From Hydractinia symbiolongicarpus (Eukaryota; Cnidaria; Hydrozoa; Anthoathecata; Hydractiniidae), in assembly GCF_029227915.1 (NCBI RefSeq), contig NC_079876.1, positions 12,524,001 to 12,588,000 on the forward strand: a DNA stretch of 64,000 bases, read 5' to 3'. The position numbers and the translations under genes are program-made. Shown piece after piece: positions 1 through 11,900 of this stretch; the stretch's first letter is position 1, and the number at the start of each line of letters is the position of its first letter. The notes under the pieces were generated by a model. That model worked only from the letters and a program-made list of their open reading frames with translations, did not search any database and had not been told where the DNA came from.

Positions 1-1781
1 CAATAGTTCTGATAGCATACTGTAATGTTTTACAAGGATGTGCTGCACTGCCACAAAAAAGCCAGTCTTCACTGTCATGCAAGGATACCCAGATGCTTCT
101 GCAACAAACGTCTAAATATGAGTCATTTTTGTATTTTTCGGGAAGATTCAAACATATCAAAAAATATTATTATTTTTAAACTAAAACTACAACATTAAGT
201 TGTTTAAGATCAGAGAATTTTTTTTTTAAATTTATTATTGTCTGTCTGCAGCATTAAAAATCTGTTATGGATTTCATGGTGCTTGAAGTACCCATATTTT
301 TACTTTTGCTTAAAGTAAAACCTTCATATTGCTGTAGACATTCAAACATTTGCAAATAAATCAAGTATGAATTTTTGCCTAAATTTATGTTATATACAAA
401 AAAGAGGATGGCATTATTCGATAAACTTATAAACCGCTTATTATAAAAATTTCTTGTGCATAAAATTATGTGTATTAAAGGCGAAAACTCGCAAAAGTTT
501 CTGCTTGCAAATATTTCTATGCCTAAGTAAGCTCAAATGAACTTTTCTTTGTAGACATTGTTTCTCTAGGTTGTTTTTAACTTTGAACTCCTAGTGCCTG
601 ACATTGAGTTATCGCTATGATATTCCACCTGGTTATCAGTCTATATGCACCTCTTGAGCATTTACAAAAGTTTAAGCACCAGTCGGATTCAACCACATTT
701 TTGTTTTTATTTGTTTGCCTGCTTTTCTATGGCATACCATCATGTGACAATTCCTTGTCATACCAATATCAAATGTAAAAGTACAGTATATATATTGTTG
801 CTAATTTGAGGCTGGCTGTTTATAAAAAAAAACAGGCTTTTCCTGTCGCTAAAGCTTTTGCATAACATATTACTAAGGTCACTAATAAGTTTATTAAAAC
901 AATATGTAAGCATATAATAAACAAATCAGAAAGGTACTTACCAAAGATCTGCAACAGCATAAAAAATGACACAACAATTTTCTGAGCCATTACAATTCAA
1001 AAGAGATCATTTCTGTCCTGTCTATTCTATCATGATGACCTTTTACCACACAAGATCTGATTGCTATAGAAAGTTAAAAAAATTTATGCAGAAGTGCAAG
1101 ATATGCCGACCTATGATTTTGTTATATATCTTATTTTTCTTTTCCTTACTGTTTACTAGCAACAAAATGTGACATGGCATCCTGAGTCGTAAGTCAAAGA
1201 CCTGTCATAACTCCTACTTCACTGGTAAGGTAGTGCAATTTGCAGAATATACAGCATTAAAGTTGAAAGAAATACTTTATTGTCTATAATCTCATCTTTG
1301 CAACATTTGCCTCTGAGGTTTAAAATGAAACAAAGTAAAAGTGGATGTGAAACAAATCTCAAACAAATTTCAAAACGTCTGAACGAAAATGTTCTCGCAA
1401 AGCAATTAAAATTTGTTGATTTGCTGCTATTATTAGACTTCATTTATATACACCACCATGTTACTCTTTTTGGAGTGGAATTCTATTTTTCATTCTTAAA
1501 CAACTATAAGCAAGTGTATTTGAGACTGTATCTGGAGCCTATACAGTAATGTTCTTATTACTATCCTGTTTTAGTAGTTTTCAAACTAACTGCTAAGATG
1601 TCTTATGATCATGTTAAACTACGGAACATCTTTTTTGACATTTTTAAGAAATTTACAGCCTCATTTTGGTGGTTTTTAAACAATGTTGACTTGATAAGTT
1701 TAAGCTCTGTGTTTTATGTAAATTGCAAGTTGTGAGCACCAACTAGTTTAGGCAGAAGCAATATCTTGTATTGCATGGCTC
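1..1781. other. AT-rich intergenic DNA, no gene seen
   Basis: The short open frames here lack any recognisable domain, coding-like composition or splice context. I see only AT-rich sequence with homopolymer runs. Confidence 0.6.
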
Positions 1782-2320
1782 AAGTCTGATTCACACTGCG
1801 TCAATCTTGCGCACTGTGTGAACATGAATGAAGTAAGTGATGCAAGATCAACACAACTACGCAAGAATATCAAAAAAATTTAATATATTGCCTCGTTGAG
1901 TTGTTCTTGCTTTACTCCTGCGGCATATTTTTATAATGTGAACACAAAAACGCTATGTGAGCAACTGAGAGAAGTGAATAAAATCAAAATTTTGGATACT
2001 GAAAAAGTGCAAAAATTAAGTGAAGCAGTTAAAAAATACCGTGTTATATGATAAACAAGACAAAAGTTTTATACAAAGATAAAAACAAGAAAAAACTTGC
2101 TTGGGAGGAAGTAAGCAGAAGAAGCAAAATTGTTAAGTGGTACTTAAACAATTAACGTAAACAAAATCAGTGCTTCTTCACAAATCCATATTACTCAAGT
2201 TTTTGTAAAAGTGTGAGCGACTTGCGTTTTTCTTGCTTTACTCATGCGTTGCTCTTAAAGCAGCTGTTAGTGTGCATGCGTACTTCACAACGCATATGCA
2301 AGCAAGTTTGAATCAGGCTT
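1782..2320. mobile_element. MITE-like element with inverted ends
   Basis: The left end reads AAGTCTGATTCACACT. The right end, reverse-complemented, reads AAGCCTGATTCAAACT, giving terminal inverted repeats of about 16 bp with two mismatches around roughly 540 bp of non-coding sequence. Both ends also carry several TTGCG/CGCAA words. The superfamily is unknown and no clear target-site duplication was found. Confidence 0.5.
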
Positions 2321-3099
2321 TATTGATCAAGCCTGCAACTTTATTTTAATTCTTATTTATTCTACAATATTTACTTAAATATATTACTTTAAACTTCATA
2401 TACACAAAAGCACAAAGGAATAGGAAACGCCAATCTACATAACACTAGGATACTAGGACATGCAGCCACGCAGCCAAATAACTAGCAGACTTGCTTGAAA
2501 AATAAACATTTAAACTTTTCCTGATTAAAATTTTTGATCAGAGATAATACTCTTCTACATGTTAGTTCATACATCCAGAAAAATATTTTAAACCAGTGGT
2601 GTAAAATTCAATCACCTGTGTGGCACAGAAAGACTGTCAAGTCCCATGCAACTTATGTGAGTTGTACACATTCAAGAGCAACCTAACGCTGACACCACCT
2701 GACGTTTTAAATAGCTAACATTTTTTATTTATCTGTTTGTTCTATAGATGAGGTGCAGCGCGACGTAGTTGTTTTGATTTTGTGTCTTGTGTAAAAAAAT
2801 GGACATGCACACACATACACATAGGCAAGAAATATAAGAACAGACTGCACAATCGAAGAAATCAGTTGATCTTAAAAAGAGAAAATGATATATACTTAAG
2901 CTCCTTTCAGATCTTAAATCTATAAATTAAAGAAAATTGTGAATTTTCTTTACGTAGTCCTTCTTTTATTGCCTGTTAAGATGTGCTCGCATATACGGAA
3001 CTTTGTAAACATTCACAACTCATCTATATATACATTTTCAGGATAAAACAAAATAAACTTCTTTTTACACATTTTGTTGTTGATCACATGGCATCCTTA
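2321..3099. other. intergenic DNA, nothing recognised
   Basis: AT-rich sequence with no open frame of note and no repeat I can identify. Confidence 0.5.
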
Positions 3100-3450
3100 A
3101 ATAGATAGATAGATAGATGTGCATATTTTACATGGCTAGCCTCACAAATATCGAGGGATATACCCTGTCTATTATTTCCAGGAGGGGCTATGGTGTAGAT
3201 GGAAAGTCCTAGAGTATTTAATGCTCATTTTGAGCTACGCAGACCCAATTAGAGCCCGCGCTCTACTAGACAACTCCCGGCAACATCCAACGGCCCACAC
3301 AGTGTGCCATCTTCCCAATTTCCCTCACATGGCTTGGGTTAACCCGGGGCTATGGTAACATTCACTCGCCCATGTTGAATCGCCGTCAAGAGGAATCGAA
3401 CCCCGGTCTCCCGCACAGAGTACGAGAGCTATAACCACTAATCTACGGAT
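3100..3450 (-). mobile_element. tRNA-derived SINE, copy 1
   Basis: Read on the minus strand from about 3450, the element starts with a tRNA-like head. A box-A-like stretch TAGATTAGTGGTTA is followed about 30 nt later by a good box B, GGTTCGATTCC (RNA polymerase III internal promoter). A body of about 250 bp follows. The 3' end runs into a short (ATCT)n tail at 3100-3118. The body matches a second, opposite-strand copy near 4488-4660, which supports a dispersed family. Confidence 0.75.
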
Positions 3451-4022
3451 CTATCTGAATCTAATTATATGCACCTTATATTATATAACTAGCTATATAG
3501 CTATATGCAAAAATCCTTTCATTGAAAAATAAATTTTCTTTTCAACCTATAACATGCTGAAAAATGAGTTCCCTTGCTAAAAACGAATGTGTTTTAACGA
3601 TTTTTTATTATAACTTTATTATAACGTATATATACATCCCTATAAACCCCTATAAAAAAACCTTTTTTTTTTCACTTGCGAAGACACGATCCCTGCGCAG
3701 CAACCCTTTTAAATAATGATAGATCTTTGCTATGGCTACCAATCTCAAGAAAAGAGTACAATATTACAAAACCCACCCTGCATGACTGTGGATGCACATA
3801 AAACAAAGTATAGCTGTTCTTCAAAATTATGCCAGACAGTTGTGTTTTTGCTGTTCCTTTTTTCTTGAGCCAGTCAGGCAAGACTGGAGAACCAATGCAA
3901 ATTCGTGCGCATTTTACACAGATCACGGGATTCGATCCAAAATGGCCCAAGAGCCACCCAGAATTGAACAAGTGAATGACATTTTTCTGATCTTGAAAAT
4001 ATCGCTTGTAAATATTGTAAAG

Positions 4023-4050
4023 CCTTTATATATATATATATATATATATG
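4023..4050. repeat. (TA)n microsatellite
   Basis: A simple TA dinucleotide tract of about 28 bp. Confidence 0.8.
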
Positions 4051-4487
4051 AAAGTGAAAGTGTAATAGTCTAGCTTTAGCATAAATGTTCGCTCCTTAGA
4101 AGGAGCAATCAGGAAGACATGGTATAAAGTTAGCTAGATAGAGAGAGAGAGCTGCCATCATGATGACTTCTTTGATTGCAAAAATGTCAATATTATCTCT
4201 AGCAGTGGTGTTCCCTGACCAACCAGAGATATTGACAATTTTTGACATATTGAAGCAGTGCAAAATGTTAGACCAAGGAAAATATATCTTATTTCTTGTC
4301 TTGGGTTTTAGCACCCACGTAAAAAGCGTAAAAGGCTCATTATTTCCCCAATTTTAATTCGAGAAATGACAATTTGTGCAAAACATTCTTTTCTATTCAT
4401 GATAAACCCCTTTACACCCATCCTTATCACTTTCTTCAACTTCAACATTCTGTTCTCAATGAAGTGCTCAATGTAAAACACTTATAT

Positions 4488-4660
4488 GGGGCGAAGTGAA
4501 TGTTACACCATCCATAACCCAAGGTCTGTGAGAAAAATTGAGGAGATGTCACACTATGTGGGCCGTTGGATGTTGCATGGAGTAGTCTGGTAGAGCACGG
4601 AACCTAATTGGGTCTGTATAGCTGAAAATGAGCATTAAATACTCAAGGAATCCCCAACTA
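4488..4660 (+). mobile_element. tRNA-derived SINE, copy 2 (body only)
   Basis: The plus strand matches the minus-strand body of the SINE at 3100-3450 over more than 150 bp. Shared words include GTGAATGTTAC, GGGCCGTTGGATGTTGC and GAGCATTAAATACTC. The tRNA-like head is not recognisable, so this copy looks 5'-truncated or decayed. Confidence 0.7.
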
Positions 4661-5215
4661 AGCAATATACATTAGACATAATATATGCAGCATAATTTAA
4701 TTTAAAATTCTCCCGCGAAAAACCAAGTTGAGCTCATACGAAAGATCTTTGAAAGTTCTCTAGAAATCTTTTTATATATATATTTTTTTGAAAAATCTTT
4801 ATCCGTTCTCGAGATATTTGTCTGAAAAGCTGCGCTAATTATGCGAAATTATGGCATCATGAGTTAGCATTGAGTATAATTATGGTAACTAAATATTAAA
4901 ATTTATGTAAAATGTTCAAAACGCGTCAAAGTGAACGACCAGAAAACATTTTTAACTCTACATTTATAAAATATTTATACAGGATAGGTTTCTAAATAAT
5001 AATTTTAAATGCAAAATCAAACTTAGAAATGATGTAGTGGGTAAACTTAAAATTGACCAAAAATGGATTGCAAAGTATTGAAAAATTTATGCAATATCGT
5101 TTAAAAACATTTCACTGCTTGGGTTAGAAAATACACGATAGAAATTAGTATAATACCATATATTTTCCAAACCATATTTGAAACTAGTTGAAGTTAGAGA
5201 TAAAAAATTAAAGAG
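4661..5215. other. intergenic DNA, nothing recognised
   Basis: AT-rich sequence with no supported gene or repeat. Confidence 0.5.
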
Positions 5216-7600
5216 TTAAAAGCTGAAATTATCTAATTTCTTTAAAAACATACTCTCGTTATTTTCGTAACGAATGTCTCTTGACAAACTATTGTAAATA
5301 TGTGCATCTTGATAGAAAAAACCACTTTGTGCTTTCTTAGTTTTCACCTTTGGTAACTTTATTGAGTGTTTATTATTTCTCGTTGTTTTGGAGTGTGACA
5401 TCAGTTCTAAGTAATTGTCCATAGGCGATGGAAGTTTCATTGTAATTGATCGTCTGACAATTTTACATGCGTGACGTTTGATTGATGTCATGATCAGAGT
5501 GATGATTTCTTGTTGACTTTTGTTCCCAGTGATTACTATAACAGCACCATTGTGTATTTGATCAAGTGTTTCTATTGACGTCCTCAACATATTAAGGTTC
5601 ACAGTCCACAATAGGAAAACACTGGAACAACAATACTTGTGTAAATCATTTTGGCTGCTTCTACAGTCAAGTTCGGACGTACTTTTGACAGCAGTCATAA
5701 TCAGGAACTAAGTTTTTTGTATTTCGAGTTAAAATCTTTGTTTAAGGTTATTGTTAAATCAAGATTGACTCCCAATTACTTGTAAGATGTTGTTTACTTT
5801 AGACTGGATCTGTTGACTATTATGTTTAGTGTTGCAGTCTTTTTAATACGAGCTGGGGTTTCGAATATCATTGTTTCTGTTTTGCCTTTTTTGAGGTTTA
5901 GAGACAAGTCGTTGTTTCTCAGCCAATTATAGATTTCAGGCATGGTAATATTCAACATTTTTTGAATAGATTAAGAATCTTTCCCATGAACGTATAAAAC
6001 GGTATTGTCAGCGTATTTGAGGATACTACAATGACATAGGCAGGTGTCGATATTGTCGAAGTGAAATAAAAATAACGTTGGTCCAAGAATTGATCCTTGT
6101 GGAACTCCTCTGAAGATTGGATAGTCCCCAGAGTGGTGACCGTCGTAGAATATGCACTGCTTACGGTTAAAGAGATAGTTTTCAAACCAAATCAATTCCT
6201 TTCCAGTTATTCCGTAAGATGGTAATTTGGATAGAAGGAACGAATGACTAACCGTGTCAAAATTCCTTACTTAAATCAATGTAAGTCACCCTGTTAGGTA
6301 GCCATTGTCCATGTTTTTACGAATATTATCAACCAAGATGTTACATGCTAATTCCGTTGATCTGTGCCGGCGGAAACCAAACTGACTGTTGACCAAACTG
6401 ACAGCAAATAGTTGTTTTCAGTATAGTTTGAGAGTTGGTGATGTGCAACGTGTTCAAGTATTTTGGACAGACATGGCAATACGGAAATTGGCTGGTAGTT
6501 GATTCCGATTTGTGAAGTGGAGTAATTTTTGAAATTTTCCAGCCTGTTGGAGCGATGCCAGTTGACAATGATGTATTGATAATAAAAGCTACAGGTTTCG
6601 AAATTTTGTCTGGTGCATCTTTTAGAAGATTTGGTGGAAGATCGTCAATGCCCGATGCCTTTTTATGGTTTAATTTTTTCAAGTATTTGCAGATTTCAGA
6701 TGGTGTAACAGAGCGAAATGAAAATTTTTGAGTAGTTCAAATTGATACTCTTGGTGGTTTGTTCCATACAAAGTTCTTGATAGGATGGAGAGTTTTGAGT
6801 AGCTTTGTAGTGACATTGGAGAAGAAACGACCAAACCCTTCAGCTATAGCTCTTTTGTCGGGATTTGTTCATCGTCGACTTGAAATAACGTATTTGTTTG
6901 CTTCGGTTTTGACTTGTCGGGAAAATCTTTTTCAGTGTTATCCAAAATAATGTTGAATTGTTTATGTTTTCTTTTAGTAGGTTTGTGTTATACGTTTGTT
7001 TCCCTTTTTGATTAAAACATTAACTTTATTTCGTTGGCGTTTTTAACTTCATGTGTGAGCCATGGGCATATGTTGGTATTCGCCCTTTTTGTAGCATAAG
7101 GGGCATGTTTATGAAAACTTTCAGTCAAGATTTGATTAAGCGCCTGAAGAATTAGCATTGTCATAATTTTTGTAATTTCTGTCGCAAACCGTCTCTGGGT
7201 ACGTTTTTACTCTGTTTTATTTTCGATTAAAACCAATTAAATTATGATCACTAAAGCTGATCCTGTAAACGTCATGCTTTGTAATGTTAAACGGGCATTT
7301 GTAAAAACCAAGTCTATTAATGATTCACATTTATCTGTCATTCCTGTTGCTGTTTCGATTATCTGCTTAAATTAGAAAAGCGTGAAGATTGATTTGTTGT
7401 TAATCACCTTTTTAAGCTCTATAATAAAAGTCCAACATCATTTTACACCTTATGTTCCCTTTAACCCCTGTTTAATGCTCAGAGGCTATTCCTATGACGT
7501 GGAAAACATACGTAGAGCAAGTTTCATCAAAGTTCTCAGCCAGGAATTTAAAGCCATCTGCAAGCTTTACTTTTACCTGTGTTATTATTTTTTATGTTTA
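5216..7600 (-). pseudogene. decayed non-LTR retrotransposon (LINE): endonuclease and reverse transcriptase remnants
   Basis: Fragments of one LINE ORF2 appear in order on the minus strand. An endonuclease-like tail lies around 7210-7340, with S-L-I-D-L-V-F-T-N followed by an S-D-H-N-L-I-G-F-like end. The fingers segment KKASGIDDLPPNLLK lies near 6640. An RT core at 5971-6195 contains GVPQGSILGPTLF and a YADN box where YADD is expected. A C-terminal segment (5216-5698) contains the RT-tail-like QIHNGAVIVITG. Many frameshifts and the damaged catalytic box show it is dead. The clade (Jockey/CR1-like) is a guess. The 5' end is not found. Confidence 0.8.
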
Positions 7601-7808
7601 AACTCTTGAACCCCAAACACAAGAACTCAGCGTCTGAGCTAGCGACTCTATCATTTTGTCTCCGATAGCCGAAATAATGTTGCAAAAATGAACTTATAAT
7701 TTTGTCTGAACAACGGCCTTATGATAAATTAAAATATTTTATGCAATCATTTATAATGAGCTGCACTTGATAAATAAGGTTTTAATAACAATTTCTTATA
7801 CTTTTCAG

Positions 7809-8031
7809 AAGCAAATGTTACGAAACTTGCTCGCATATTTTCAGTCAAAACTTTATGAAATATGTCAGGGCGGAATCTTTAAAATGGCCTGAGGGGAGTC
7901 AACCAGAGATAACCATCCGAAGCCTGGATGCGCTAATGAATGGCGTATCTAGATTAGTGCAACAAAGGCTGATTTACACAGCAGTTGATCGGAAATTCCC
8001 TGCGACGTTTGAAAGCAAAGAGGATAAATGA
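7809..8031 (+). CDS. orphan terminal coding exon of an unrecognised gene
   Basis: A consensus acceptor (polypyrimidine then TTTTCAG) is followed by an open frame of 73 codons ending in TGA. It enters in phase 1, and its composition is amphipathic and coding-like: segments YVRAESLKWPEG, ITIRSLDALMNGVSRLVQQR and IYTAVDRKFPATFESKEDK. I recognise no family. No convincing upstream exon was found within the preceding kilobases, which are occupied by the LINE, so earlier exons may lie across it or the exon may be a stranded relic. Confidence 0.4.
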
Positions 8032-8907
8032 ATCCGATAATTGATAAAGATTAACATTTTATCTAGCTCTTTGATGTAAAAACTTGTTACTCTTGCAATT
8101 TATTTCGGCTGTTAATCTAGAGTACACCAAAATTGCTGAATGCCATTGTAGATTCCCGATTATTGTAACAACTTTGAAATATGGGTCATGGGTCTCTAGA
8201 TCCAGTGTGCCAAAATGTCTATTGTTATTGACAACACTAAACCAAAACATACCACACTGAAAATTGTGTACGATTTTTTGTGTCTCATTAGCTGCCCTTT
8301 ATGTGCACTAACCAAAATAAGAATAATAAAGTTCTTGCAAAAATCTATTGTTCGGTTGGTTGACCTAATTTTTTCTGCATATATGTTTCCAGGACCAAAA
8401 ATGACTTAGCACTACTTAACCAAGTCTCTGTGGCACATAGCATAGAAAACTATGTTATGATGCGCTGACTGAGGTGTTCTCTTGACATATAATCATTAAA
8501 TACCTGGTTGACAAGTTTGGGCACCATTAAGAATTGATTACCATTAGAAAAACAGAAAGGGTTAATGTATAGATCCTGTTTTTGAGTAATTTGCGTTTTG
8601 TTTACATACAATATTTAATTTGTAGTTTAATTTTTATCACGCTCTTTTAGTTCTTGTTTGCACGATAACTTTAACATCTGCAAGTCTTAAATCCTCTTCA
8701 TCACCACTGTATAATTAATGTCTCTTATAGATGCAGGTTAAATTATTTGTGAAAACAGTGACAAATAAGATTACACAAAGTGTTCAACTTCCTGTAGTGA
8801 CTTCATAATGTACTGGTCACAGCCATTTTCAGGAAAATTGATAAAAGAAGGGCGGGAATTTATGCAAATGTACAATGACCACTAATTATTTTTAGAATAT
8901 ATTTAAA
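8032..8907. other. intergenic region upstream of SPTLC1
   Basis: No gene or repeat recognised. It presumably contains the SPTLC1 promoter and 5' UTR, but I see no defined core-promoter motif. Confidence 0.4.
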
Positions 8908-11900
8908 ATGGCTGAAGCCAATACATCAGAATCAATTTTGTCTCTTTCATTATGGATGGTAGAAATTGTAAATTATGTTGAATCAACGCTCAAGGTAATT
9001 TTTATGGATGTTTTTAGTATGTTATCCTCAACTTTTTAAATCAATGTTGCCAAAAAGAATATAGTTCTAATTTATTTTAATTTATTTTATATGAAAACTT
9101 ATTAGCAATTTTGTCACAAATGCAGTCCTTTGAGCTTGGAAACTTTGTCCTTGATTATTTTACGATCTAGGATACTTTCCAAAGTAAGCTTCGTTTTTAA
9201 TCTGGCGGGTCATTTACCCCTGTAAATTATTGAAAATTTAATTAACCATGTGGACACACTGTATAAAAACATTTAACAGTCCTAAAGTTTCCTAACACAT
9301 TTTTGCAATGCACTTAGAAAACACAAGAAAGAGGCTATATTTAGTTATAGTTTTATTTGTGTGGTAGCCATGTTTTATTTGGTTTTTGTTGCACTGTTAT
9401 TTTAGGTGCCATTTTTTCATGTTGTACTTGAAGTATCATTGGTGTTATGGATTATCATGTTGTTGACAAAACATAGCTATAATCCTCGTGAATCGAAGCT
9501 TGAGTTGTCGAAGGAGGTTTGTTATTGTTTAAAGAATATGTGTATAGTTAACATTAAACTTCTTTTTCTCTGTTAACAAAATGAGATATACACTGTCAAA
9601 AACATTTCCAGTGAAAATCAAAATTTCTAAATTATCTACACATACCTTTTTGAGCATATGTGTTTCTAGGCAAATTATCCAACTGCATACAGCATATTGG
9701 AATGTTGCAAGTTGGATGTTATTGCATTCTTATTCAAGGACAATGTTCTAAAACTGAAAAGTTTTAAAATAATGAGAAATATATCTTGTTTGAAACTGGT
9801 TTTGAAAACCATTGTAAAAACCTTAAAAAAATTAGAAAAACACTTGAAGGTGGGTATGGTTAAGAACTTTGTTATTTCACAGGAGGAAGACAAATTGATT
9901 GCGGAATGGGAGCCAGAGCCACTTATACCTGCTGATGAGAAGGTGCCAGCATATATAAAAAAGCCGAAACTCATTCAGGGGTGAGTGTGTATATAGAAAA
10001 ATTAAAGTTGTGGATTTTCAGATATCAGGGCTTCATATGTATCATTAAATACAAGTGCTTTAGGATTTGTCTTGCGCTTTAACTATAGCATAACATTCAG
10101 AGTGTCAATGCCAGACTTCTCGTTTTTATGTTTTTTTTCCAACATCAGTGGGTGTAATGTTGATGCAAGTTAATGTCATGGTGACACTAAAGTTTTTTAA
10201 AATTGTTTATTAGAAAACCATCATATCGGATAAACATAGATGGAAAAGATTGTTTGAATTTATGCACCACAAATTTCCTTGGCTTTGTTGGTAATAAAGA
10301 AATAGAGGTATAAAAACATTAAAATTCAAAGTCTTAGGTGACTCATCCATTATATGATTTTAAGGATTTATGATATCTCATATTTGCAATCTTTGACATG
10401 ATCGTTTACACTTTAAGACCAATCTATTCCAATTTCCAGTTTCTTATTGATTCATAAAATTTCATTCTCGCAAAAAACTAAAACTAAAAACAACGAACAT
10501 GCAAAAATTAGCATTGTTTATTACATTATGTAGGATGCAGCGGTGGTTACATTAAAGAAATATGGTGTTGGTACATGTGGTCCAAGAGGGTTTTATGGAA
10601 CGATAGGTAAGTGGTTCTTTTTTACTCGTTTAAGCGAATAAAAAAGTAAAAAAAGCACAATACACCTGTAATTTTACTTACTTTACTTTAATCCGTTATT
10701 GCTTTAGAGTTGTCAGATACTATGACAAAGCTCATCCGAGAATAAATTTCGTCTATTATAAGATTTTTTTTAGGCAAATGGAGAAAAAAGATTTTACAAA
10801 TAGAGAACAAATAATTACAATTCACAACTATTTCTAACTACAAAAATGATTAGGAAATATAGGAGAAAAAAACAGTATCCAAACTAAATTGATGGAAAGC
10901 AATTAATAGAAATCCATGACAGTGTGTTTGGGTGTTTTATGCATTAACCTTGTGGATATTAAGTGCAGGCCTAGTCATAAATGTCAAGTAATTTTAGATA
11001 AAAACTCCTTAAACATATATTTAATGACCTCCCTCAAATCAGTGCCCTTCTTCAAATCAAAAAAAATAAGTGCTATGGGTGTTTATTTGAATAAATACGT
11101 GCAAGGTTTCAAATAGAATTTTATCGTAAACGTGTGTTTATAGATTTTTTATAAAAAAATAATGCAATTAATTGCAACATGATAGATTAAGTTTTCTCAT
11201 AAATATTATAGTTTGGCTATCAAATGATTTGTCGTTAAAAAAATATGTATGTTTGTTCTTAAATTATCTCTTTTCTACGCTAGACGTACATTTACATCTT
11301 GAAGAAAAAATTGCAAAGTATTTGAAGACAGAGGAAGCTATTTTGTATTCATATGGTTTTGCCACTATTTCCAGTGCTATTCCAGCATATTCTAAGAGAA
11401 CTGATGTCATATTCTGGTGATTTTTTTTTATATTTTAAAAATCTAGGCCAAGTATAGACTTGTTTAAAGCAGTTTTTTTAAAGTAGAACTTGAGATTTGT
11501 GGCAATAGAAAATTTATGTATTACGTTATTAGATGTTTTTAAATTTTTCAACTTGTAAACAATATAGGCATTTTTGAAACTATCCCTGCCATGATAAAAA
11601 TGACTACTTTACAAAACTGCTTTGTCGCAACTCTCATGCAATGTTGTTTAGCATAGTCAAAGATGCAAGTAAAATAGTTTTCTTTTTCACTCAAAATGAG
11701 GTCTTAAAGGAGAACTAATGAAAAAAATTTACCCATGTTTTTTAGTAATAAAAACATTCTTATATCATGAAAACAACATAGCATATTTTTTTAAATTGTT
11801 TGAATTTCAAATTGTTGTCTAAATTTGGTCCTGCAAAAAGCACCAAAAATACATCATGGCCACCATTACGGAACAAAACACTCACTTTTTTGTCTTCCCA

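Noticed and set aside
966-1549. Short open frames at the window start (up to 89 codons)
   Set aside because: AT-rich, no domain, overlapping frames on both strands, no splice or start support.
3100-3450. A functional tRNA gene on the minus strand
   Set aside because: Box A and box B are present, but no acceptor-stem closure is visible and the element continues into a repeated body and tail, so a SINE explains it better.
3672-4073. Overlapping frames of 93-99 codons on both strands
   Set aside because: The Cys-containing minus frame has no recognisable domain; the plus frame ends in a TA microsatellite translation.
4096-4357. Overlapping plus and minus frames of 65-72 codons
   Set aside because: No family resemblance and no splice context; likely chance.
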